Assembly: GCF_022352055.1 (NCBI RefSeq)
Contig: NZ_JAKRWM010000001.1
Span: 124,001-188,000 of the forward strand
DNA: 64,000 bases
Origin: Cohnella mopanensis
Lineage (GTDB): Bacteria; Bacillota; Bacilli; Paenibacillales; Paenibacillaceae
Direction: 5' to 3'
Position numbers and translations under genes: made by a program. How positions within the stretch are numbered: the first letter of the stretch is position 1; each line of letters opens with the position of its first letter. Below, piece after piece: positions 53,551 through 61,799 of this stretch. Under the pieces are notes generated by a model. It had not been told where the DNA came from, searched no databases, and worked only from the letters and a program-made list of their open reading frames with translations.

Positions 53551-55308
53551 ATGATTACGAATACCTTTCTCCTATGCGGATTCAGGAAGCTTTTACTGGC
53601 AGCGCTGATCATGACGATTACTTGGGTTACCCCCTCGTCCTCCGCAGCAGCCGTACCCACAACCACAAAGCAATTTCAGCTCTATGCAACCGATGGCTAT
53701 ATGACGCTGCCCGATGGTGTCCAATTGTATATATGGGGGTACAGCTTAACCAACGAGCCTGGGAGCGCGACCGTTCCCGCACCTGCACTGGAAGTAAACG
53801 AAGGGGATCAGGTCGAGATCATCCTTACGAACATCGGCGCCAAGAAATCGGGAATTAAACGGCTTGCTCATACGATCCATTTTCACGGGTTGGATACCGA
53901 CCAACAGAACGACGGAGTCCCGCACACTTCACCAGCCATTCAAGTCGGGGAAAGTTTCAAATACCAATTTACAGCGAAGCATGCGGGCACTTATTTCTAT
54001 CATTGCCATGTAGATACGATTGAACATTTGCAAATGGGGATGTATGGAGCATTCATTGTGAAAGCCAAGAACGGCATCAATCAAGCTTGGACTGGTGGTC
54101 CGTCCTTTGATAAAGACTATGCGTTCCTGTTAAATGAAATCGATCCGGTATGGCACCAAGCGGTGGAGGAAGGGAAACCGTATGATAGAACGGACTTCCA
54201 CCCTAAATACTGGACGATCAACGGCAAAGCTTATCCGGATACGGAAACGGACCCTACGAGCTTTATTGAAGGAGTCGTCGGAGAGACCGTCCTCATTCGG
54301 TTGATCAATTCGGGGTACGAGTCGCATAGCTTTCATATGCATGGCTATCACTTCCAGATCATTGCCTCCGATGGCAGGCCGCTACCTGAGCCATTAACGA
54401 AAGATACCGTACTGATTGGTCCCGGCGAGAGGTATGACCTTCTCGTTACCTTCGATCAATCGGGGATGTTCCCCTTCCACAGCCACAATATCGTGGACAA
54501 TACGAATAACGGAACATATCCTGGTGGCTTACACACGATGATCGATGTCAAGGAAAATACGACTGATCCCTCGTCCATGTTAATGACCATCCGTTTGAAA
54601 GCGGATCGTAATTCGGTCTCGGTGAACGGCGAGTCCATTCAACTTCCGAATTCGCCGGTCGAGTTGAACGGAACAACCTATATTCCCGTTCGGTTCATCG
54701 GGGAGACGTTAGGTGCAGAGGTGAAATGGCTTCCAAAGGAGAAGTCCGTTTTCTATACAACGGATAAAACCACGATTCAGTTATGGCTGAACAGCAGGCA
54801 GGCGAAAGTGAACGGTCGGCTTGTTTCCTTGCCTGCTCCTCTCAAGGAAATTAAAGGATCGGTAATGGTGCCGCTGCGTTTTATTGCCGACCAAGTAGGA
54901 GCTAAGCTCAGTAAGGATAGCAAGACGGAAGAGATCATCGTGACGGGCTCAATGAGAGCTGCGTTAGCGCCGCCTCATCAATCTCATGACGAGGAAATCA
55001 ACGGCGGTGAGGCCAACGGGAACAGTAGCACAGGCGATGTAGATAAGTCAACGAGCGCCGATCCGTTAATCGTCGACATCACCACATCTTTCATGCCTGC
55101 GAAGCTGACGATCAAGAAGGGGCAAACGGTCAAATGGGTGAATAAGGATACACAAATCCATACGGTATACGACCTTCAGGACAGATTCACTAGTCCCAAC
55201 ATCCTTCCTAATGCCGAGTTTTCTTATACCTTCAAGGAGACGGGAACTTACACGTACTATTGCTCTACCCATCCGAGCATGGTTGGAGAAATCATCGTGA
55301 CCGATTAG
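53551..55308 (+). CDS. Secreted multicopper oxidase fused to stalk domain and C-terminal cupredoxin
   Basis: 585 residues with a signal peptide. Two-domain oxidase: HTIHFHG and YFYHCHVDTIEHLQMGMYG in domain 1 (type 1 Cys-His plus trinuclear ligands), HSFHMHGYHFQI and FPFHSHNIVD in domain 2. Domain 2 has HSH where three-domain laccases have HCH, so it lacks a type 1 site; this matches NirK-like two-domain oxidases. Then comes a copper-amine-oxidase-N-like stalk with two repeats (NGTTYIPVRFIGETLGAEVK; KGSVMVPLRFIADQVGAKLS) and a plastocyanin-like domain (His in TQIHTVYD; YYCSTHPSMVGE). ATG 53551 follows GAGAGGAAG. Confidence 0.92.
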   Translation: MITNTFLLCGFRKLLLAALIMTITWVTPSSSAAAVPTTTKQFQLYATDGYMTLPDGVQLYIWGYSLTNEPGSATVPAPALEVNEGDQVEIILTNIGAKKSGIKRLAHTIHFHGLDTDQQNDGVPHTSPAIQVGESFKYQFTAKHAGTYFYHCHVDTIEHLQMGMYGAFIVKAKNGINQAWTGGPSFDKDYAFLLNEIDPVWHQAVEEGKPYDRTDFHPKYWTINGKAYPDTETDPTSFIEGVVGETVLIRLINSGYESHSFHMHGYHFQIIASDGRPLPEPLTKDTVLIGPGERYDLLVTFDQSGMFPFHSHNIVDNTNNGTYPGGLHTMIDVKENTTDPSSMLMTIRLKADRNSVSVNGESIQLPNSPVELNGTTYIPVRFIGETLGAEVKWLPKEKSVFYTTDKTTIQLWLNSRQAKVNGRLVSLPAPLKEIKGSVMVPLRFIADQVGAKLSKDSKTEEIIVTGSMRAALAPPHQSHDEEINGGEANGNSSTGDVDKSTSADPLIVDITTSFMPAKLTIKKGQTVKWVNKDTQIHTVYDLQDRFTSPNILPNAEFSYTFKETGTYTYYCSTHPSMVGEIIVTD

Positions 55309-55340
55309 TAATACCAACTTATGGATTCGTCTGCAATAAA

Positions 55341-55379
55341 CGGGGTCAGCCTATTAAGTTAAAAGGCTGACCCCGTTTT
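55341..55379 (+). terminator. Terminator after the multicopper oxidase
   Basis: CGGGGTCAGCCT/AGGCTGACCCCG, 12-bp perfect stem, then TTTTG. Confidence 0.9.
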
Positions 55380-55567
55380 GTCGTCTTTGACCAGTCTGAC
55401 TCATTCAGTTAGGCTGTTTTTTTGTGATAATTAATGGAATAATTGTAATTCAAATAATGTATTAAGAATACATTAAGTAATCTTTTCCATATGTGATAAA
55501 ATGATAAAAATAGTAATTGTATATTTATGTTAATATTGACGATGTAATTCGAAGGTAGGTATATCCT

Positions 55568-57616
55568 ATGTACGATAGCAAGGTGAAGGTAGGCGGTTCC
55601 GAGGAACGCAGAGCTGTCCAGATTGACCAGCTGGAACGGCATTATTTGGTAGGGCGGGACTTTGAAATTCAGTATTTCCTGCACCAATTGATAGACGGCG
55701 GACAACAGGGACGGATCTTGAATCTCTATGGTACCGGCGGCGTAGGAAAAAGCTATTTGATCGACGAGTTCCGTCGGCTGACGGTGAATGTGAATGCCGC
55801 CTTTCTGTTGATGGACAGCCGCGGGTTCTCTCATACACCGCAGGGCTTCTGCACGCAATTGTTGCGTATGCTCGGTTATCCGATGGAGAAGCTGCAGCAG
55901 ATGACCGAGCCGCAGGCGCTTCTAGGGCTATGCCATGACATCCTGAGGGAAAAGGCGGCGAGTCAGAAGCTTGTCCTCGCACTAGACACTTTCGAGGACA
56001 TGGGTGATATGGAGCTCTGGCTGAGAGAGGTACTCCTCCCACAATTGCGCCCGGAAATCCTAATTATAATTGCGGGAAGATTCCCCTTGCAAGGCATATG
56101 GCTCAGTTCTCCGGCATGGCGCCATTGGATACACCGGATGCCCATTGGGGATCTGGATTATATGTCTGTTAAGCAATATCTGGAGCGCTCGGGCATTTCT
56201 CAGGAGCAGATGATCAAACAGATTTGGGTGAAAACGAGAGGACATCCGCTCACGTTGTCCTTGATCGTCTCGACGACGATGCTTCAGAACAGTCAGGGCT
56301 TAGAATTGGTGGATGAAATCAAAGTGTTCGAACATGTTGTGAGCATTTGGTTAGAAGAGGTTCCGGAGGACAATCTTAGGGAGCTCGTAGAGACCGTAGC
56401 TGTACTTCGGCATTTCAACCAGGAGCTGCTCTCCTATGTATTGGATCGGCAGGTAAAGACGGATTTATTCCAACGGCTGGTCGGACTTTCCTTTATACGG
56501 AGAGTGGATAAGGGTTGGATCCTTCATGATTTGATGCGGGATGCTATCAGCAATGAACTGCGTTTGCGCCAGCCTGAACATTACGACTGGTTATGGAAGC
56601 GCTGCATCATGTATTACTACAGCAGGATGACCAATCCGTCTAAGAAAAAGGCAATCGCATGGGAAGCCGTCGAATGGTACTATTATATCGGCGATCATGT
56701 TGTCCGCAATCTCTGTTTTCAGAAATTGGCTCCGCATCTCATGGAGCCGCTCAGTCCGTCCAATTGGGCGGAGGCAGAGCAGTATTTGGACAATCGTTAC
56801 CTCAATCTGAAGGAAGTTTGCCTTGCTCTCCAGAACCCGGACACGGGGGAGAGGTTCGAGTATATGCTTTCTAAAGAAGCAGGTTTTTACCCGATTAAGC
56901 ATATTCATCTTCAAGAGCTTTACGAGCTCGATCCTGGCATTGTTAAGCTGATGAGAGATCAGCAGGGGGCAATATGGGGTCTGACGGCAATCATTCCGAT
57001 TCATACAGGAACGCTTGACTACTTGCTAACTCAGCCGCTGTCATCTGCTTATTTCCAAAGTCTGCCGGACCATAAGCTAAAGGAACTCCGAGTGCCGAAT
57101 GAACATATTGCGGGTTATTTTGTGAAATCGATCGATGTGTCGGATTTTGAGGACGAGGCGACACGTACAACTGCAGGGCTAGCGTTCGTCTCACTGCTTA
57201 TATCTTCCGGTTATGTCGTGACGACTGGTCCTTCGGAGCTCTCTTTCTTAAAGGAATTCCACCTTAGCTTGGGGTGCGAGCAGGTCAAAAACGTTGCACA
57301 TTACGATTATGACGTTAACACGCCTACACCATATTACGTTCTCGATACGAGGGGCGGCAAGCTGCAGGATTATTTGAACAGAATGATAGCGTCCTTCGGC
57401 TTATCGGATCATTCCAAGCAGCAGGATGATGGGATGTCGATGCTATCCGAGCGGGAAAAAGATGTGGTGGGACTGCTAATGAAAGGTTATACGAATCAAG
57501 AGATTGCAACTGACTTGTATATTACTGAAGTAACGGTCAAGAAGCATTTGACAGCGATATTTCGGAAGTTGAATGTCAGGAATCGAACGCAGCTGATTAA
57601 CAGCTACTTGAAATAA
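55568..57616 (+). CDS. STAND-type ATPase transcriptional regulator with LuxR HTH
   Basis: 682 residues. Residues ~45-330 form a P-loop STAND module: Walker A LYGTGGVGKSYL, Walker B-like LVLALDTFED, GHPLTLSLI motif. A helical middle follows, then a domain with LTAIIPIHTGTLDYL. The C-terminal HTH is LuxR type (MLSEREKDVVGLLMKGYTNQ, VTVKKHLTAIFRKLNVRNRT). Such MalT/LAL-like switches activate genes on ligand plus ATP. It may govern the copper module upstream, which has no other regulator. The ribosome site is weak. Confidence 0.9.
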   Translation: MYDSKVKVGGSEERRAVQIDQLERHYLVGRDFEIQYFLHQLIDGGQQGRILNLYGTGGVGKSYLIDEFRRLTVNVNAAFLLMDSRGFSHTPQGFCTQLLRMLGYPMEKLQQMTEPQALLGLCHDILREKAASQKLVLALDTFEDMGDMELWLREVLLPQLRPEILIIIAGRFPLQGIWLSSPAWRHWIHRMPIGDLDYMSVKQYLERSGISQEQMIKQIWVKTRGHPLTLSLIVSTTMLQNSQGLELVDEIKVFEHVVSIWLEEVPEDNLRELVETVAVLRHFNQELLSYVLDRQVKTDLFQRLVGLSFIRRVDKGWILHDLMRDAISNELRLRQPEHYDWLWKRCIMYYYSRMTNPSKKKAIAWEAVEWYYYIGDHVVRNLCFQKLAPHLMEPLSPSNWAEAEQYLDNRYLNLKEVCLALQNPDTGERFEYMLSKEAGFYPIKHIHLQELYELDPGIVKLMRDQQGAIWGLTAIIPIHTGTLDYLLTQPLSSAYFQSLPDHKLKELRVPNEHIAGYFVKSIDVSDFEDEATRTTAGLAFVSLLISSGYVVTTGPSELSFLKEFHLSLGCEQVKNVAHYDYDVNTPTPYYVLDTRGGKLQDYLNRMIASFGLSDHSKQQDDGMSMLSEREKDVVGLLMKGYTNQEIATDLYITEVTVKKHLTAIFRKLNVRNRTQLINSYLK

Positions 57617-57633
57617 TCATAATGATCGTAAGG

Positions 57634-57676
57634 AGACAAGTTTTCTCTTAGGAGAGAGAGCTTGTCTTCTTTTTTT
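57634..57676 (+). terminator. Terminator after the STAND/LuxR gene
   Basis: AGACAAG-TTTTCTC / GAGAG-CTTGTCT stem and a long T run. Confidence 0.8.
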
Positions 57677-57806
57677 GTACGTGAGGAGAACGAAAGTGGC
57701 TTTTTTCATGCTCGTTCGGACTTTTTCGAGCTGGGTTGCACAGCATACTTCGACTCCTCAGCCAGTACCGTCGAATAAAATTATCCAAAATTAGGTTATG
57801 AACCAG

Positions 57807-57848
57807 TTGACTTAATAAACCTCTTGATGATATATTGTGCATACACAA
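57807..57848 (+). promoter_or_regulatory. Promoter and operator of the YtrA-type ABC operon
   Basis: TTGACT (57807-57812) and TATATT (57831-57836) are 18 bp apart. TTGTG-CATA-CACAA (57835-57848) is a perfect inverted repeat overlapping the -10 and start; a further TACACAA follows at 57851. The operon's own GntR protein is the natural candidate to bind it. Confidence 0.55.
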
Positions 57849-57876
57849 CATACACAATTTAATGAGGAGGTTCGGT

Positions 57877-58731
57877 ATGCTTGCATTAGATATTCGAAAT
57901 TTAAATAAGAAATACCCGAATTTTCAGTTGAAAGACGTATCGTTTCAACTGGAAAAGGGCTATATTATGGGGTTTATCGGTGCCAATGGCGCAGGAAAAA
58001 CAACCACGATAAAATCAATCTTGAAAATGATTCATATCGATAGCGGCGAGGTACGCATTCTTGGCAAGGACATCGCCGAACACGAAATCGAATTGAAGCA
58101 AGAAATCGGCTGCGCATTTGGCGGTCTCGATTTCTATACTCGCAACAAGATGAAAACGTTGACCGATGTCATTAAGAAGTTCTACAAGAATTGGGATGAT
58201 GAAACCTATTACAACTATCTGAGAAGATTCAAATTGGATGAAAACAAAAAAATCGCCGAATTATCGACGGGAATGAAAGTAAAGTACAGCTTGGCCCTTG
58301 CTTTATCCCATGGCGCGAAGCTTCTCGTCCTTGATGAACCGACAAGCGGTCTTGATCCGGTTGCAAGAGACGATCTGTTGGATATTTTTCAAGAGCTCGT
58401 AGTCGATGGCGAAATCAGCATTCTTTTCTCTACGCACATTACATCCGACTTGGAAAAATGCGCTGATTTTATTACCTTCATCGACAACGGGCAAATCATA
58501 GACAGTTCTGAGAAAAATGAATTTATGGAGTCCTATCGTTTACTTAGTGGTAGCGAGAGCCAGTTACACCAAGTGAAGGAACAGTTGATTTCCTACAAAA
58601 CCAATTCATTCGGCTTTACGGGATTGATCCATACCAGAGACTTCGACCCCTCTTCCGATGTTAGAGCAACCACGCCGAGTCTCGAAGAAATCATGATTTA
58701 TTACGCGAAAAAGGAGGATATATATGTATAA
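57877..58731 (+). CDS. ABC transporter ATP-binding protein (YtrB/BcrA-like)
   Basis: 284 residues. Walker A IGANGAGKTT, Walker B LLVLDEPTSGLDP and switch His in LFSTHITSDL are present; the signature reads LSTGMKVKYS instead of LSGGQ, usual in this family. ATG 57877 has GAGGAGG 6 bp upstream; longer frames run through the operator. First gene of a three-gene operon with a permease and a YtrA-type regulator, a layout tied to cell-wall antibiotic response or peptide export. Confidence 0.93.
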   Translation: MLALDIRNLNKKYPNFQLKDVSFQLEKGYIMGFIGANGAGKTTTIKSILKMIHIDSGEVRILGKDIAEHEIELKQEIGCAFGGLDFYTRNKMKTLTDVIKKFYKNWDDETYYNYLRRFKLDENKKIAELSTGMKVKYSLALALSHGAKLLVLDEPTSGLDPVARDDLLDIFQELVVDGEISILFSTHITSDLEKCADFITFIDNGQIIDSSEKNEFMESYRLLSGSESQLHQVKEQLISYKTNSFGFTGLIHTRDFDPSSDVRATTPSLEEIMIYYAKKEDIYV

Positions 58732-59380
58732 CTTGGTGATGAAGGATTTGAAATTAGGAGTAAATCCTATGTTTTTCGTCCTTCCTTTATTAATGGGCGC
58801 TTTAATGCTTGTTCCCGGTTGGCTCTATTTTCTTGTCCCTTTGTATTTTTGTTGGATAACGATTCCGAACACGTTTGCCGGATTTAGAACTCAGAACGAT
58901 TTGATGTTTACCTCGATGATGCCCGTAACCAAAAAAGACATCGTGAAAGCAAGGATAACCGTTATTGTCATCTTAGAATTATTGCATATTGTAATTGCAA
59001 TGATCTATGGCATGATCACGATTCGTTTATACCCGAATCTAACCTACTATTTCTTCGCGCCGCACATGGGTTTTTGGGGCCTCTGTTTTGTCATGCTCGC
59101 GATCTTCAACCTGATATTTATATCCATGTATTACAAGACAGCGTATAAATATGGCGGGGCGACGACCGCTTCCATTACGGGCGCTATGCTTTTTGCCGGA
59201 ATTGCTCAATGGCTCGGAATCGAGAATTCTTATGTCACTGACATTTTCAATGGTACAGGGGCTGACAATACGGCGCTTCAAATCTCCATTTTGCTCGCAG
59301 GAATCGTAATATTTTTTGCAATCACCATGATTTCTTATCGGGTTGCGGTTAAACGGTTCCTAAAAGTTGAAATCTTATGA
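58724..59380 (+). CDS. ABC-2 type permease of the YtrA-type operon
   Basis: 218 residues, six hydrophobic helices, beginning MYNLVMKDLKLGVNPMFFVL. FAGFRTQNDLMFTSMMPVTK is the conserved cytoplasmic loop of this permease group. It overlaps the ATPase gene by 8 bp and the regulator by 4 bp, so all three are translated together. Confidence 0.88.
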   Translation: MYNLVMKDLKLGVNPMFFVLPLLMGALMLVPGWLYFLVPLYFCWITIPNTFAGFRTQNDLMFTSMMPVTKKDIVKARITVIVILELLHIVIAMIYGMITIRLYPNLTYYFFAPHMGFWGLCFVMLAIFNLIFISMYYKTAYKYGGATTASITGAMLFAGIAQWLGIENSYVTDIFNGTGADNTALQISILLAGIVIFFAITMISYRVAVKRFLKVEIL

Positions 59381-59742
59381 ACGTATCTATTTCGAGCACA
59401 TCTGAAAAACCGATTTATCAGCAGCTTATCGAACAAATCAGCGCCCAAATTCTGAAAGGCGAGTTAGAAAGCGGCTATTGTTTACCGCCCATTCGACAAG
59501 CAGCCCTGGAGCTTCGTGTTAGTGTCATCACCGTAAAGAAAGCTTGGGAAGAACTCGAACGAAGCGGTTTGATCAATACCGTAACAGGTAAAGGGTGTTT
59601 TGTAGCCGACTTCTCGTCGGATGAGATGCTGCGAATACGTAACGAAATGGTCCTGAAGCAGATGGAAAGCGACACATCCTACTACAAATCCTTTGGCCTC
59701 ACCCTGGATGAAGTTATTGAGCTGCTGAAAAAGATTTATTAA
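59377..59742 (+). CDS. GntR-family regulator, YtrA subfamily
   Basis: 121 residues, the short YtrA form: winged HTH (KPIYQQLIEQISAQILKGEL, CLPPIRQAALELRVSVITVK, GLINTVTGKGCFVADF) plus only two helices for dimerisation, no ligand domain. Probably represses its own operon through the TTGTG-N4-CACAA site. Confidence 0.93.
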   Translation: MNVSISSTSEKPIYQQLIEQISAQILKGELESGYCLPPIRQAALELRVSVITVKKAWEELERSGLINTVTGKGCFVADFSSDEMLRIRNEMVLKQMESDTSYYKSFGLTLDEVIELLKKIY

Positions 59743-59819
59743 TAGGTGAAAACGGCGTCTGATTGTAGGCGCCCTTTAAACGTTATCTTTCGATGAACGG
59801 CGCATGAATACAAAACAAA

Positions 59820-59842
59820 AACCCAGCAAATTTTGCTGGGTT
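59820..59842. terminator. Hairpin after the YtrA-type operon
   Basis: AACCCAGCAAA/TTTTGCTGGGTT, preceded by an A run; its T run lies on the minus-strand reading, so on the plus strand it is a weak terminator. The rest of 59743-60065 (323 bp) shows nothing recognisable. Confidence 0.5.
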
Positions 59843-60065
59843 CAATTAAAATTTAAATTGCGCAAAAAGGAGTACTGGCTGGAGCGGGAGGGCATGCGAT
59901 TCAACATCCTCCTAAATGTTATTGATGAGAATGTGTTAGTTTGACTGCGATTTGATTATACAGCTTAGAGTTTGCTCTAAGTCAAATATTATTTATAATG
60001 AGTGAAAGCTGAAAATTGATATATTTGACCTATTAAGCTTAATGAATAGAAATGGAGTGGAAGCA

Positions 60066-60434
60066 ATGAAGATTAGGGTCGACCGGAGAGGGAATTCCAG
60101 CATCGCTATAATCGAAAGCGATGAGTTGCTCATTGAGGATGTCCAGGGTGCGCTGGATTTAATGGCCACGGTCAATTATAACGAAGGATGCAGCAAGCTG
60201 ATCATCCGCCATGAGAACATAACGGAGATCTTCTTCGATCTAAGCACTCGCCTCGCGGGCGATATTCTCCAGAAGTACACGAATTATCAGGTGAAACTTG
60301 CGATCATCGGGAATTACGAGGGGTATTCGAGTAAGAGTTTAAAGGACTTCATTTACGAGTGCAATAAAGGGAATCAAGTGTTTTTCTTGCCCAATGAGGA
60401 ATCTGCGCTTGATGCGCTGCATCGTGTCGACTGA
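60066..60434 (+). CDS. DUF4180 protein
   Basis: 122 residues: SSIAIIESDELLIEDVQGAL, DLMATVNYNEGCSKLIIRHE, LSTRLAGDILQKYTNYQVKL and KDFIYECNKGNQVFFLPNEE. This is the DUF4180 pattern; function unknown. ATG 60066 follows GGAG by about 8 bp; an ATG at 60042 lacks a site. Soluble, single-gene unit. Confidence 0.85.
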   Translation: MKIRVDRRGNSSIAIIESDELLIEDVQGALDLMATVNYNEGCSKLIIRHENITEIFFDLSTRLAGDILQKYTNYQVKLAIIGNYEGYSSKSLKDFIYECNKGNQVFFLPNEESALDALHRVD

Positions 60435-60629
60435 AATAAGGAATTGAACAAAAAAAGTTGCACGATCACGCGCAATACTCGAATTATTTTTTTTCGACAT
60501 AATCAGACCTTTAACGAGGTTGTTCTATCATTAGCGATTAGTCGATTATAAGGTTTAAAATGGAAAACGAATTGTTCTTGGACGTCCTTTTTTGATATAA
60601 ACTCCATTAATTTAATGGATAATTATGTA

Positions 60630-60668
60630 AAAAGTGATTAACTCGTTAAGGGTTAACCACTTTTTTTT
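60630..60668. terminator. Bidirectional terminator beside the PPTase gene
   Basis: AAGTGATTAAC/GTTAACCACTT stem with A and T runs on both sides, just after the minus-strand PPTase stop. Confidence 0.7.
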
Positions 60669-60680
60669 GCGTTTATTTCG

Positions 60681-61376
60681 CTATTCGATATGGTGAGTAT
60701 AGCGCTTAGCGATTTGTTCAAGCGTTATGGTATTGACAATGAGCTCGTCCATTGGGGCTGATCTACATACGGATAGCATATAGTCAGGTTCGAACGAAAT
60801 CGATCGAACATTCCAAGTCCGGTCTGCCGTTTGCACATGCGTTGTCACGTCCTCAAGGTTTCGTATTTCAAACGAATCAAGAGCAGTGAACAAGCCTGAG
60901 CCGATCGCTTTCAGATAACTTTCTTTGTGGGTCCAAACTTTATAGAAGGCATTAAGCTTCGTATCATCACTATGATTAGCAATAAAGGTATTTTCGTATC
61001 GTGTGAAAAATCGGTTCGCGATATCGGAATATCGAAATTCCCGCATATATTCGATATCGACCCCGACTTCATCGCGATCGAAAACACATGCTACGAAATC
61101 TTGAGCATGAGAGACATTGAAATAGAGATCAGGCCAAGAGCGTAAATAAGGTTTTCCCGACGAATGAGTAGCCCATTCCAAACTTTGCCCTGGAAGTTGG
61201 TATTGAGTTAGGAGAATGTAATTCACTAGCAATTCACTAATGACCGAACGGTTGAAGTCATCGGCGACCTTGTATCGTTTTGCTTTATTCAGCCGGGTTT
61301 TGGAAACATATTCCGATAACCATTCAATGATTTCCGCATGTCTGAGGTGATCGATTCGAAGGACGAAGATGTCCAA
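60681..61376 (-). CDS. 4'-phosphopantetheinyl transferase, Sfp type
   Basis: 231 residues, Sfp/Gsp length. Motifs: SSGKPYL (P1), FNVSHAQDFVACVF (P2), VGVDIEYMREF (Mg-binding Asp/Glu) and FYKVWTHKESYLKAIGSGL (P3). Converts apo carrier proteins to holo form using CoA. Its location divergent from an NRPS gene 423 bp away marks it as the activating enzyme of that cluster. Confidence 0.95.
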   Translation of the reverse strand: MDIFVLRIDHLRHAEIIEWLSEYVSKTRLNKAKRYKVADDFNRSVISELLVNYILLTQYQLPGQSLEWATHSSGKPYLRSWPDLYFNVSHAQDFVACVFDRDEVGVDIEYMREFRYSDIANRFFTRYENTFIANHSDDTKLNAFYKVWTHKESYLKAIGSGLFTALDSFEIRNLEDVTTHVQTADRTWNVRSISFEPDYMLSVCRSAPMDELIVNTITLEQIAKRYTHHIE

Positions 61377-61668
61377 GCGTAACGCTCCTGTTCCTAATCG
61401 CTTAATATGGGCGATGATAAATAAATAACATTATATTACATATGAATTGCAGTTAATAATCTTCGAAAGATGATAAACCATAATCAACTTCATAGTAATG
61501 CTTACGAGTGATATCGGAGCTTTTGGCAGAAATGCTTAGGTCGAATTGACTATATGTCAAATTATGGATCAAATGATACAATACAGATCTCACAAAAGCT
61601 ATACCCATCACTTAACATTATATCTCATTTGTATAAGGGGCGAGGTCAAATCCTTTTTTTTGTTAATT

Positions 61669-61686
61669 TGTGCAAACGTTTGTACA
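61669..61686. promoter_or_regulatory. LacI-family-like palindrome upstream of the NRPS
   Basis: TGTGCAAACGTTTGTACA is an 18-bp near-perfect palindrome (one mismatched pair) with the central CG characteristic of LacI/CcpA-family sites. It is not a good cre match. Confidence 0.5.
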
Positions 61687-61711
61687 GATCATTGAACAGA
61701 GGAGGGCTACA

Positions 61712-61783
61712 GTGACGAAACGGTTCATGGCGACAATTTACGTATCAAACGCTTGTGGTCGAAGGCGCGGATTTCAATTTTAA
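61712..61783 (+). CDS. 23-residue ORF ahead of the NRPS (possible leader peptide)
   Basis: GTG 61712 follows GGAGGG by 5 bp and the frame runs 23 codons to TAA, ending 16 bp before the NRPS start. The product is basic (MTKRFMATIYV then NACGRRRGFQF). It may be translated to couple or attenuate NRPS expression, or be a fortuitous frame. Confidence 0.35.
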   Translation: MTKRFMATIYVSNACGRRRGFQF

Positions 61784-61799
61784 ATAGGGAGGAATAACG

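Larger units (their letters stand above)
61377..61799. promoter_or_regulatory. Divergent control region between the PPTase and NRPS genes
   Basis: Holds an inverted repeat TTGACTATATGTCAA (61546-61560), a TACAAT -10 candidate (61577-61582), a LacI-like palindrome (61669-61686) and a 23-codon ORF. The early part (61377-61540) shows nothing clear. Confidence 0.5.
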
